Shown here one piece after another: positions 1-9,569 of a DNA stretch of 64,000 nt. The stretch's first letter is position 1; the number at the start of each line of letters is the position of its first letter. Position numbers and translations under genes: made by a program. Source of the stretch: Phyto melanocephala (taxonomy: Eukaryota > Arthropoda > Insecta > Diptera > Rhinophoridae); assembly GCA_941918925.1 (NCBI GenBank), contig OW799233.1, positions 59,832,841 through 59,896,840 on the forward strand, in the 5' to 3' direction. Below the pieces are notes generated by a model that was given only the letters and a program-made list of their open reading frames with translations, had not been told where the DNA came from and searched no databases.

Positions 1-235
1 ACTTCTAATTTTTTTTGCTGGGTAGATTTGAAAATAACACACAATCTACCGTTTAGATATCCATATCCCACTTATCTTCTACATAAAAACGTTGGCTTCA
101 AAATGTTTGATTTATTGACAAGGAAACTGAACCTGTTATTTAACGAAAAATGCAGGATCTCAAATTATAAACTAATAAGAAATTTGCTGAACAAACACAT
201 AAATAGATTAAAAAAATGATAAATCATTTACAATT
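1..235 (+). pseudogene. Jockey-clade non-LTR retrotransposon, 3' end of ORF2 (fragment)
   Basis: A short open frame at 28-219 is not a gene of its own. Its DNA matches, base by base over about 180 bp with scattered differences, the reverse complement of 19141-19300, which is the tail of the minus-strand Jockey-like element at 18906-21100. Shared landmarks are the runs around CACAATCTACC, CTTATCTTCTACATA and GAAAAATGCAGGA. It is therefore the C-terminal coding end of a Jockey-family ORF2 in plus orientation, running in from the left edge of the window. No poly-A tail is obvious before exon 3 of 5PtaseI at 431-598. Confidence 0.6.
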
Positions 236-430
236 AGATTACGGTCGAAAAACGTACTACTTAAAAAAACGGAAGTTATATTTTCAATTAAGATGATACT
301 TTTTTCAAATGTTTTTAAAGTTTATATATTATCAAGAAAATAACAGTCGAATGGCAATAAAGTTTTTAAATACTTACTTAAATTTTAAATATTAAAATGC
401 TTAAATATTATAACAAAACATAATTATTAC

Positions 431-598
431 CTCTGGAAAAAAATGCTGCGGAAATTTCGATTTCTCCTTACTTGATATGGTTTCAATGTTTCCAGAATAT
501 ATATTTTTTCCTTCAGCAGATTCCCAATTATGAGTAAGAAAATTCCACATCTTTACATTTCTTAAAGTTTTATGCACAAAATAGAGATTTCCCAGTGC
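431..598 (-). CDS. 5PtaseI: 5PtaseI (INPP5A orthologue), exon 3
   Basis: Exon of a type I inositol polyphosphate 5-phosphatase, the enzyme that removes the 5-phosphate of Ins(1,4,5)P3 and Ins(1,3,4,5)P4 and so ends calcium signalling. Read on the minus strand it starts after an acceptor ending TTTTAG (599-600 is the AG) and stops at a GTAAT donor (426-430). It encodes 56 residues, beginning ALGNLYFVHK and ending KFPQHFFPE. These match the vertebrate INPP5A stretch that follows the EHFT of the previous exon (ALGSFYFLHE.. to ..KFPQDYFPE), so the junction with exon 2 is exact and in phase 0. The catalytic core exons lie beyond base 1. I found it by translating the minus strand; the exon is too short to stand out as an open frame. 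The homology is from memory of the INPP5A family, not from a search. Confidence 0.88.
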
Positions 599-1377
599 CT
601 AAAAGAATTTTTTATAAAAAAATTAATTAGGCTATTTACGTCAACGGTTTAAGTCTTGCGAAATTTCGACAAAGCAGTTTTTTTAACATGACAACCACAT
701 AGTAAATAATTTTTCTCTATGCACTACCTCCAACCTAGTGCGTAAATTTACAGCAAAGTTTCGCACAAAACAAATCTTTAATTGCGTTGCCAATCTTCTA
801 AAAAAAATCGTTATTACGTAAATAAGTACTAAATATAGCAACTATTTCTGCTAGAATTGAAGCAAAAAAAAAATTTTTTACGTCAAAATGAGCGCTGTAG
901 GAATAGTAATAAATATTAAAAGAACAAACATTAAAAATAGAAAAAAATATAAAGCTTTTTAAATTTTAAAGATTTTAGAGAATTTAGCAGACAACACCAC
1001 AATTTTGCCGCGATGTGGTGGCTTAAGTATTAACTGTGGTATCTATCTTGAGGGCTTGACTCCTTATAGTTGTTGCATTCTAGCTCTTCTATATTACGAT
1101 ATTATCAGTGCCAAGGACCTGTATGGCTAGTTAGTGGTAAAAGAAACTAGTCGTGAACAGCTTTCCTCTGATGCCGATGGCAAGGGTCAGTTATAACTTC
1201 AGCCTAGTCCACGCAAGCCGTCACTGTGCGAGATGGTCATCTTCTATACGTGCATACTCGGGAGAACAAAAGTGGATTTGACATATACAAAAAAAAAAGG
1301 ATTAAAGAAAAGAAGTCAGTGTACAGGATATCACTGAGAACCCAGTAGGTTTGGTCTCAGATTAAGACTCGGACCTA

Positions 1378-1689
1378 TTGGATATTCTGCTACAGGAGAG
1401 TCAGTTAGTAACAGAACCAACAGTAACTGAGATTGATTCCCCAATTGCCTTCCAGTTTCGTACTGGGGCTTCGGAAAGACTCGCTGAACTGGCCTTGGGC
1501 TCTAAGGATGAGCACGAAATAACCATGATTTCTGCTTATTGTCAGGACCAAGGAGCTAAAACACCAACATTTGGGGTCAAACTCGAGACAGTGAGTAAGA
1601 TGGCGAGTGAATCTAAGTGCATTGTTCGGCAGGATGCGTTAGAAAAGGTCACATCTGGAATCAGAACGAGCTTTGATAGCCAAGAGTAG
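1378..1689 (+). pseudogene. ORF1 (gag-like) remnant of the LOA-like element
   Basis: Open frame of 103 codons beginning in MDILLQESQLVTEPTV, ending in TAG at 1687-1689. I do not recognise a domain. It is called an ORF1 remnant only because it lies upstream of an endonuclease remnant in the same orientation and has the base composition of that block rather than of the flanking intron. Downstream plus-strand sequence to about 2250 looks like its frameshifted continuation. Confidence 0.3.
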
Positions 1690-2376
1690 TGTGAGTCTCC
1701 CTAACCTTTTTGGGAAAGATAGCCAAAAAGACTCTTCATTGCACGATGGTTGATATCTGCTTAGAAATCACCGAAAGGACGTGGATAGATTCGAACGAAT
1801 CCACGGTTCTATCGATGCCATCCTGAGGCTTTCCTATCCTGCGGGATACACAACAGGGACTGCTGAGGAGGCAATTGTTGTCAGTAAGGACAACGGATTC
1901 TCCCTGCTGTTGAACCCTCAAAAAAGGCAGTAGATAGTCAAAACGAGGGAAAGAGTACACCAACCGGCCCGGCAGCTAAGAGGACTGGCCAGGCTGTCGT
2001 CGGCTCTCTTTTTGATCACCGTAAGGAGATCAGTAAGAGGGCTGATTCCAAAGAGGACAAACTTCACGATAAAATCTTCAGCGTAAAGGCCAGACGAAAT
2101 AGCATTCAAAGGAGCCGACTGGGCAAAAAGTGTCAAAACTGTCAGTTGTGGCAACCAAAAAACCTTTTAGATTTTAAAGGCCGCATTTGTCAGGTGTGGC
2201 AACGCTTGTCCTGAAGCCAGATTCGACGTCATACTTGAGTCTTAGTTGCCACTGAGGCCTCTTTGAATGGCGAAGTACCCGATACGAGTCAGTAGAAGCT
2301 GATAGCTTCACTGCGTTGTAAAGAGAACCAGGGGAGAGATTTCCGGTTCGCAGTAGAACAGGAGTCTTTCAGCAAG

Positions 2377-2607
2377 ATGGATTTAATGGGTTGCTATATT
2401 TGGGTTGGTAAGAAAGTTAGAGAGTTGGTGAAACACTCAAGCAGAAAGGGCATAAGATTTGTACTGGGTTGCGACGCCAAGGCACACCATACCCTATGGG
2501 GAAGTGCTGACATCAAAAAAAAAAGTGAGTCTACGTTTGATTTCAGTAATGTCTATATCTGTAATCAACAACATCAACATTCAGAACTAGGGATAGGGAA
2601 GCAGTAA
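2377..2607 (+). pseudogene. Endonuclease (EEP) fragment of a LOA/R1-type retrotransposon
   Basis: Open frame of 76 codons. The stretch VLGCDAKAHHTLWGSADI is the conserved block of apurinic-type endonucleases of Jockey/LOA/R1 elements, in which the Asp, the His-His and the Trp-Gly-Ser are typical. The sequence then decays (KKKSESTFDF..) and stops at TAA. Only about a third of an endonuclease domain is present, so it cannot function. Confidence 0.65.
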
Positions 2608-2861
2608 TAGATATAATGTTGGAGGGTGGATTTAGGTTTTTCCTTCTCTGACTAGTCGCTTATCCTTTAGTTTGATCTTTGAACACCTTGTCCATATAGG
2701 AATTTAAGGAGGACGAATTGGGATTCTTTTTCAAGACTGGTGGATGATAATCTTAGAGTTACACAAGATTGGGGGTCAACTCCGACAGGTGTGTAGCGAT
2801 TGGAATGCAAGTGGATTCTGTGAGTGAAATAGTCAGGTTCAGAAGAATTTTATCCAAGAAC

Positions 2862-3276
2862 TCTGTAGCCCCAAAAAAAATATTTCTTTTACTCAGAAAA
2901 TATACATTCGAAATTTCTTGACTGTACGTCAATGCATTTGGACGCAATTCCATTTTATACGATGTTCGAAGGACACGGTTTTTCGACCTACTCTTGCATT
3001 ACGAGCTATAACTCACTTCCTAATATTTCGATTTAGCCCATTTTCGATACAAGCCTTGTCTATAAGAAAGATTCTGGTAAAATTTGAGTCCCCTAGCTCT
3101 TTCGGTGCGACCTCTATCGTGCTTTCAACAGACGGACGGACATAGCTAGATCGTTATAAAATCAAACTCCGATTCAGAATATATATACTTTATGGGGTCT
3201 AAAATGGATATTTCGATGTGTTACAAACGGAATGACAAAATGAATATACCCCCACCATTTTTTTGGTGGCGGGTAT
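2862..3276 (-). mobile_element. INE-1/DINE-1-like repeat (Helentron-related), partial
   Basis: The landmarks of this dipteran repeat appear in reverse: a GTCY-type tract as ACAGACGGACGGACATAG (3127-3145), the ACTTTATGGGGTC block near 3189-3202, and the terminal CCACCATTTTTTTGGTGG hairpin next to GGGTATA at 3252-3276. The body matches the reverse complement of 54632-55090. Its coding-looking frame (2918-3145) is chance. The family name rests on recalled consensus features (CCCCATAAAGTATATA, GTCCGTCTGTCC, GGGTATA ends). Confidence 0.65.
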
Positions 3277-3560
3277 AAAAAAAAAACATTTAAACGTTAC
3301 CTTTTCTATGTTCTTGTCACTTATATTTTACTTTTTATATTTTTTGATTTAAAGTTTTTGCAATCACGCGGTCTTTTTGTTTGAACCTTATTTTGACAGT
3401 TCAAAGTGAGAAATTCTCGTCTGGCAGGTATTTCTCACATGAATAGTTACAGAAACAGTACAGTGGGAAAAAATAGCTGTTTGTCTCGATTTAGTGTATT
3501 TCTGTACAAATTTACATGTTTAATGTGAAAAGTTTCTCGTAGCGAGAGTTACAGAACATG
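3277..3560. other. AT-rich spacer, nothing recognised
   Basis: No coding frame, terminal repeat or known repeat was seen between the DINE-1-like end and the Gypsy integrase remnant. It may be the 3' part of the Gypsy element. Confidence 0.4.
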
Positions 3561-4487
3561 AGCACTGGTAACATAATTGCCTGCCCGTATATCATCTCAG
3601 CTACCGATGCTTCTAAAACTTCCTTTAGGGCTGTCCTCAACCCCAACAAAACGATAGGAAGCACTTCGATCCTATTCGTGTCAGCGTCATGGCATTTTTA
3701 AGCTCCCTTTAAAACGCGATGGTACCACTATATAATGGCGTTTGCTGGGGATAGTTTGGTGTTGTGCGGATATGCTTGATGCCTAACATTTTCGAGAGCT
3801 GCTTATAAAGGCTGCATTCAAATATCGGCCTTAGTCGTTATAACTTTTGGCAGTCCAAATAGGCTTATCCATCCACTCAACAGTACCCTCGCCACGTATT
3901 CTGCCGTCACACGTCAGGCAGAACCTGAAATTATGACCTTGAAAAGAGGATAATTCTGTCGATGTTTATGTGCTCAAATCTCCTATCCGGGACTGCAAAT
4001 GTAAGTCGATTTTAGTGTGTCGTGAATGACAATGACACTGATGGCAATTTCTAACAAAGGTTTGTATTTCGGAGTTAATTTTATTCCACACGAAGCTTTT
4101 AGCAATTCATTTTATTATAGCAATGTTTTTCGTTAAAGCAAACGACTTTTACTTTCTGTAATATCAGTGATGTTGCGTTTGTTTGCATAATAGTGCATTT
4201 TTATATATATATATATGTATACTTTCCACAAGGACCCATCATTAGTTGTAGAGGCATCTCGATTTCAGCGGCATGCGACAGAAATTTCCGGTAAAAACTT
4301 ATGGCGCCCTAAAAAACTTCGTAGGTCTTGTACCTCCTCAAACGGCCTACTACGCTCAACGATTGCCTTGACTTTTCGGGAATGTGGTTTGATACAATTT
4401 TATGTTACAATATGACCAAAAAATTCGACCTCCGGTAGCCCCAACTGTAATTTTTCAGTGTTGATAATAAGACTCATCTTTCAAATA

Positions 4488-5161
4488 GGTTTTTTACACT
4501 TGCTCACATCTTTCATCAAATCAACAAGATGTTACATCTTCCCATATGAATTGTACGTGTTTGTTTGTCACCATTTCTCAGCATCTTTGAAAGATGTCCC
4601 TAAATCATTTTGTTCCACTCAACATCTTTCGATTATTTTAGTGTCTTCTCTAGAAAAAAGAAATATTGTTGCCAAAAAATACATGGCATCACTAAAAAAT
4701 TACAAGTGCCAAAAAAATAAAATATATACAACGAGTAGACTTGAAATATGTCGTATAAAATATGATATTTTAATTATCTTCATCCTTTAACAAAATCTGC
4801 ATATTGTAATAATAATTGCTCTCCAAGGGCAATAATTAATACAATTTATAAAGATTTTTTAATCCATTTTTTTCTAATTTTTATTTGCGCAAACATGTAA
4901 AATAAATATTATGAAAGATGAAGGATGAAAGATGTTGCAACTGTAAACAAGTTTTTTTTCATTTTCAACATCTTCCACGCATTCCGCTAAGATGTGGATA
5001 AGTGTAAAAAGGCTATAAACAAGTTTTTTTTTCATTTTCAACATCTTCCACGCATTCCGCTAAGATGTGAATAAGTGTAAAAAGGCTATAAACAAGTTTT
5101 TTTTTTCATTTTAAACATCTTCCACGCATTCCCCTAAGATGTGAGCAAGTGTAAAAAGGCT
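4488..5161. mobile_element. Non-autonomous DNA element with ATA target duplication, inside Gypsy pol
   Basis: The left end reads GGTTTTTTACACTTGCTCAC (from 4488) and the right end is its inverse, GTGAGCAAGTGTAAAAAGGC (5141-5160). ATA flanks both sides (4485-4487 and 5162-5164). The Gypsy RT sequence stops at one flank and continues at the other, which independently marks it as an insertion. An open frame inside (4458-4790) has no recognisable domain. The superfamily is unclear; the 3-bp duplication would suit PIF/Harbinger-like MITEs. Confidence 0.65.
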
Positions 5162-5164
5162 ATA
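4945..5164. repeat. 72-bp direct repeat, three copies, at the right end of the 674-bp element
   Basis: Units start at 4945, 5017 and 5090 (AAACAAGTTTTTTTT...) and each ends in a copy of the terminal motif AAGATGTG-n-AAGTGTAAAAAGGCTAT. Differences between units are few (ATAAG versus GCAAG, T-run length), so the terminal inverted repeat has been tandemly triplicated. Confidence 0.85.
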
Positions 5165-5898
5165 ACGCTGAAGTAGTTGTTATAAATAGGTCGGATGCTC
5201 CTCTTTTGACGTTGATGCTACTAGACCATTATCTAAGTACGGGAAAACAAAATCCAGCTCCTTCAAAGTATCGTCCATAAAGCGTTGAAAAATTTGGGCA
5301 ACCCAAAGGTCATGTATTTAAATTCGAATATGTAATCCAAACCGTGTTATTACGCTGTTTTCTCAACAGCGTATGGGTTGGCCGCTATTTGGTGATACGC
5401 TTTCTTACAATCAAGTACGAAAAAAAAAACAGTTTTACCCTCCAATTTATCTACAAAATCATAAAAATCTCGTACCGGTAACTGTCGTGCATTGCTGCTT
5501 TTTCCCCCATATGTAACGGGCTGGTTCATTGACTTTTTGAGCGTTCGCAAACGCCTCAGTCCGGTAAATAATCGAATTATTTTTTTTTTTATAACCGATA
5601 TACATTTTGAGACATTGGAGCTCCTTTTGTTTTTATGTAGTGTAGAAGTGCAGTTGATTGCTTAACTAAAATACTCGAGACATATTGTGAGGTCGATCTA
5701 TTACGCAAAAAGTTCATGAAATGCATCTGAATATTGCTATGTATGTTAGAGGACATCTTTGAATATCTGCGCCTCTATTGGCCACAGAGTTTACTTTCGG
5801 TAAATTTTGTTTTTCCATCATGCCATCAGATTTTTTGCTAGCACATCCATGTCTGCTTCAATTGTAACCAACATTTGCTAAATTTGCGGCGAATTTGA

Positions 5899-6242
5899 AG
5901 TCTAAGGTCACACGCGACGATTATAGTTGGGCAATTCTTCAGTTTATAGATGTTTAGAAGTTTTAGGTGAGGAGAACAAAAAGGGAAAATAATCGCCGGT
6001 ACTCGGCTATTTGAAGCAATTTTTTTTTATACTTGGTGTGTAAATTTTAATTAAAAACGCCACAATTTTAACGTTTAAAATAAAAAAAAACACAATAAAA
6101 TATTTTAGTGAAAACACTTTAATTAAAAGCGTTAATTAGAATCAATTATATTATTTATTATATTTTTATTTTATTAAAAAAAAAAAAAAAGAATATATGG
6201 AAAAAGTTGGACAATTAAAATCGTCGTGTGTGACCTTCGACT
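5899..6242. mobile_element. 344-bp MITE, TAA-target family (short copy)
   Basis: Terminal inverted repeats: AGTCTAAGGTCACACGCGAC at the left and the inverse GTCGTGTGTGACCTTCGACT at the right (6223-6242). A long relative with almost the same ends and overall order lies at 42466-44374 and shows a clear TAA duplication; here the flanks are GAA and TAA. The 3-bp TAA target suggests a PIF/Harbinger-type MITE. No coding capacity. Confidence 0.75.
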
Positions 6243-7231
6243 AAGTATACTAGAAATTTTTGTTTTCGCTGCCAATTGCCGATTCTAAAAAAACTGAACG
6301 TTTATTTTTAAACTGCTGATAAAACTATAAAACAAAAAGTGTTGCTACCTGTTTGTTTATTTCGTATTTTGACGGATATGCGGATAACAAAATTTTTGAA
6401 TCAACAACTTTCTTAGTATTTTTTTATATTCCAACAAGGCACATTTTTTTCCATACTTATTTCACATTTCAGCTGTCAGATTCTATAAATAACAATTTTC
6501 TCTCCTCTCTCATTTATTCCAAATGTCAAACTTCATATATGAAAAATATAAACAAAAAACTTCTCTCCGAACTGCAATTACCTGATGAATTAACATGCCT
6601 TGATTTCAACTCTTTTTGAAAATAACTCCACCTAATCTGGTCGAATATGATAATTTTCTATATTGGTTGTATGCTATTAGTTTCGATTCTCGTTCATCTA
6701 CGAGTTAGATGGACAGTATAATAAACTCAGCCTAATCTATATTAGAAATTATAATTTTAATTATTTAGGAATCCTTGTATATTTGTATGCAATGCAATGT
6801 AGTTGCCATTAGCCAAACTTTTAAGGTCTGTGCACTCGTAAAAAGGTTTTAAACTAGTTTCTAATATTGCATTATATAATTATTAATTATGTAAACTCAA
6901 TTTTCAGCATAACTGCTGAAGAAAACGCACACCACATCATGACATAACCTTCACCAAAAATTTCGTCATGAGTAGTATCAATCTTCTAATTGAATAAAAA
7001 GTTGGATATTAAAAAAGGTTAGAGTATTGGAAACTCTTAGTTTTCAGGTTATAGACCTTTCAAATTTGTATATACATTTATTTGATTTTTTACTACATTT
7101 CTGAACATACAGTGGTGTTCCTTAAAATAGAGCCACCTTATCTTTTTATATTTTCCTGAACTTATTTTGCCTGAGGAAACTGTGGCATGCAAAAGTGTAA
7201 CTGTAGATTTGTTTTCTTTAAAAACCCGTTA
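6243..7231. other. No gene recognised; AT-rich intron sequence
   Basis: A frame at 6353-6619 has no recognisable features. Minus-strand 6900-6960 includes a weak Tc1-like string (VMMWCAFSS). At 7110-7136 a 27-bp sequence beginning CAGTGGTGTTCCTTAAAATA looks like a Tc1-type terminus; a 12-bp inverse (TGGCTCTATTTT) lies at 13034-13045. See findings. Confidence 0.4.
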
Positions 7232-7345
7232 TACACCCAACTCTTTTTTTACACGGTAGATACGTTCCTCAGAAATCCGTGTAAAAAAGAAGCGTTTCCT
7301 ATAGTAAAATGGGGGATACGTTCCATGTCATCTGAAAACCGTGTA

Positions 7346-8013
7346 CAGTATATTTCGGTTAATTGACCCTACGGTTAATTGGTTTCCACGCTTAATTGAA
7401 CCACATGATCGGGCAAAAAATATTGCATACGAAAATCATGTAAATTTCCTCGGATAATTGAACCCGGTTGATTGATTTCCCCGCTTAATTGGTTCAAAAT
7501 TTATGTCATCAAAAATAAATTTTCTCTTACTTTTGCCCAGTTAATTGCATTATTATTGAAAAATAATCTGGCATTTTTGCACATACATATTTGACATCAT
7601 TTGTGAAAAACACTGGGTGGCATGTCTACTATGTATGTAATTGAAAACATATGTTTATTGCTTAGGAAAAAACTATTGTGCACATAAATAGTGCATTTAA
7701 TAGTACATACCTACAATAATAAATACCTGCGTATACACATCTTATATGTACATTTTTTTCTGTTACTTGCATTTTTTTCGTTTAAGGTAAAAAAAATTAT
7801 TTTGAAAAACTTAAAGTGCACATATGCGATTTCTTTTAATTCATTAGTAGTTCCAATTATGCGTGATTTCTGTAATTGAACAAACAAACAATTAAACGAG
7901 ATTCTTATAATTAAACGAATTGTTCAATTAAGCGGGTATCGGCTAATTGGTTCCCCGGTTAATTGAACAAAAAGTTGTGCAAATTTTGATGTGCAATTAA
8001 CCGAAAAATACTG
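7346..8013. mobile_element. 668-bp Tigger-type MITE nested in the Tigger element
   Basis: Ends CAGTATATTTCGGTTAATTG (7346) and CAATTAACCGAAAAATACTG (to 8013) are inverted copies, flanked by TA (7344-7345 and 8014-8015). The motif CGGTTAATTG and variants recur many times near both ends, giving long palindromic arms. Sequence on either side belongs to the outer element. No transposase is encoded; the 62-codon frame at 7691-7879 looks like chance. Confidence 0.8.
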
Positions 8014-8227
8014 TAATATGAAATAAAGAACTATATTTAATTCGAAAAACCGTGTAAAAAATGATGAAAGCTATGATCAGATATGCATATAAATTATATG
8101 TTCATATGGCATTTTATTGAGCATTAAAACTTAAAATACATAATTCATACAGGTGAAAAACAAAAGAACAATGGAAATCTGTTAATCCAGAATTAAGAAC
8201 AGAAAAATTAGATTAGAAATAAATAAA

Positions 8228-9135
8228 TATATTTACATAGCTACATAATTATTCGTCGCTACTTGATAATAAGCGCAATTGTTTGCGACGAACTGGACTA
8301 AAGTCGGTATCATCACTAGAGATATCCATAAAATTATCCAATGGTGACTTTCGTCCGGTAATAAAGCTTTGAACTGTCGGACTACTTTCCGAAAGGTCTT
8401 CCGCCGTCGACTTTTTTATTCAAAAATCTTTTGTAGAAAGTTGAACTTTTGGTTTTTTAAGTTCTTTATACAACTTTTTATACCCAGCAATACAATTATT
8501 AATATCTCGTTCGAATTTCAGGGCACGTTCCATATTAGGATCATACTTTTACCAAATGTTAGACCGTCATCAATTAAACTAGCAGTAAGTTGACATATTT
8601 CGGTCTCCTCGTCGTTATCGTTATTATGGTTCGTTATTATGGTTTTTGCCGTCATCTGTTGTTAATTCAATCAGACAATCATCATCTAGAGCAGTGCTAT
8701 TCAATCTTTTTGGCTCGTGTACCACTTAATTCACGATAACCAAAAAAAATATAATGTAAACAATTTTAAAGTTTTTAATCTATTTTATTTATTAATAATA
8801 GAAAACAATAAAATTAAAAATAAATAATAATAATTACAAAAAACATAACAAGAACATGTACATTAAAGGTATACTTTTAGGATCATTTTTCTTTTTGTTT
8901 CCAATTGCAAAATAGAAATCGTTAAAATTTTAAAAGATTTCGCATACCAACTGGAAATTTTTCGCGTACCACCATAGGTTGAATAGCACTGATCTAGAGG
9001 CTTATCTATCATTAATTCGTAGACATCTTCAATTTGACAGTCCAAGATTTTTAATTTTACTTCCAAAGAAATGGCTTGTCTTTTACGAATCTTTGAAATT
9101 TTGGACATTTTGTTAACTGTTAGTAAGGGAAACAT
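8228..9135 (-). pseudogene. Tigger/pogo transposase remnant split by a hAT MITE
   Basis: On the minus strand the frame opens near 9135; KIRKRQAISLEVKLKILD is the first helix-turn-helix block of CENP-B/Tigger/jerky DNA-binding domains. It continues to ..MIDKPLD at about 8993. There the 300-bp hAT MITE interrupts it, and the frame resumes at 8683 as DDCLIEL, matching in phase once the insertion and one target copy are ignored. A later block read from about 8365 to 8228 (DNFMDISSDDTDFSPV) ends in a plausible C-terminus. The whole catalytic DDE core is absent, so an internal deletion preceded the hAT insertion. Confidence 0.65.
8692..8991. mobile_element. 300-bp hAT MITE inside the Tigger transposase
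   Basis: Ends CAGTGCTATTCAATC (8692) and GTTGAATAGCACTG (to 8991) are inverted copies, with a further GTACCAC/GTGTACCAC match inside. A perfect 8-bp duplication ATCTAGAG lies at 8684-8691 and 8992-8999. CAGTG ends and 8-bp duplication are the hAT signature. The centre is A/T homopolymer-rich and non-coding. Confidence 0.92.
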
Positions 9136-9569
9136 TTTATTTTTAAAGCTTAACTAAAAATTTATAGATAAAATACATTTTTTCACTTATTAAGGTCAGA
9201 AATGTTCAAATCTAATTGATAGCACGAACAATTGATAAAATATTGCGAGCTAATAAACTTTAAACACTTTAATTATGGATTTTTTTATGTAAATATCATG
9301 CGAACAAAATGTGTAGGTAACAGTTATCGAATAAGGGGATTTCCCAGTTACTACTATGTATGTTCATTTCAGCAATGATGCCAAGTCTGGTAAAAACAAA
9401 CATAATTACAAGACATTGATTTTGAAACCGTACTAGATTAAAAATTTTTTTTTTCAACCGTGTAACTTCAAATCCATGTAAAAATAAACCGTGTAAAAAA
9501 AGAGTTGGGTGTATTTATTAAATTTTTAGCATTAATATTTTAAAAAATTATGTTATTCTTCTTTAGTCT

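Larger units (their letters stand above)
1000..2860 (+). mobile_element. LOA-like non-LTR retrotransposon, 5' part (5'UTR, ORF1, endonuclease), degenerate
   Basis: This block is less AT-rich than its surroundings and carries two plus-strand coding remnants: an ORF1-like frame at 1378-1689 and an endonuclease piece at 2377-2607. Between them the frame is broken several times; around 2090-2200 closely spaced Cys residues on the plus strand could be the remains of gag-type zinc knuckles, but this is weak. The order ORF1 then endonuclease is that of LOA/R1/I-type elements. It ends where a minus-strand DINE-1-like repeat begins near 2862. It could come from the same family as the RT and RNase H at 9570-12060, but nothing here proves it. 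Confidence 0.5.
3570..5720 (-). pseudogene. Ty3/Gypsy LTR retrotransposon pol remnant (RT, RNase H border, integrase)
   Basis: Read on the minus strand, pol segments occur in the expected order. About 5720-5170: reverse transcriptase, with HYIKTKG and FFFVLDCKKAYHQIAANP (the AYHQI palm motif) and a YLDN box where YLDD is normal. About 4455-4230: the RT-RNase H border (LPEVEFFGHIV, RSFLG). About 3950-3570: the C-terminal half of the integrase core (WISLFGLPKV, MLGIKHIRTT). Frames shift repeatedly and stops interrupt them. A 674-bp DNA element (4488-5161) splits the RT. The family is Ty3/Gypsy; a Mag/Kabuki-type lineage is a guess. No LTRs were found, so the ends are unknown. Confidence 0.75.
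7234..9511 (-). mobile_element. Tigger/pogo-like DNA transposon, decayed, with two nested insertions
   Basis: Terminal inverted repeats CACCCAACTCTTTTTTTACA (from 7234) and TGTAAAAAAAGAGTTGGGTG (9492-9511) are perfect over at least 20 bp. TA flanks both sides (7232-7233 and 9512-9513). The coding remnant inside (minus strand) has the CENP-B-like N-terminus of Tigger/jerky transposases. Two other elements sit inside it (7346-8013 and 8692-8991). Most of the transposase is missing, so this copy could move only with outside help. Confidence 0.8.

Noticed and set aside
4458..4790. 110-codon open frame that could be taken for a small hydrophobic protein
   Set aside because: It begins outside and runs into the 674-bp inserted element, has no recognisable domain and poor codon character.
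6900..6960. Minus-strand VMMWCAFSS string resembling Tc1 VMVWGCFS
   Set aside because: Too short and isolated; no further Tc1 motifs in phase nearby.
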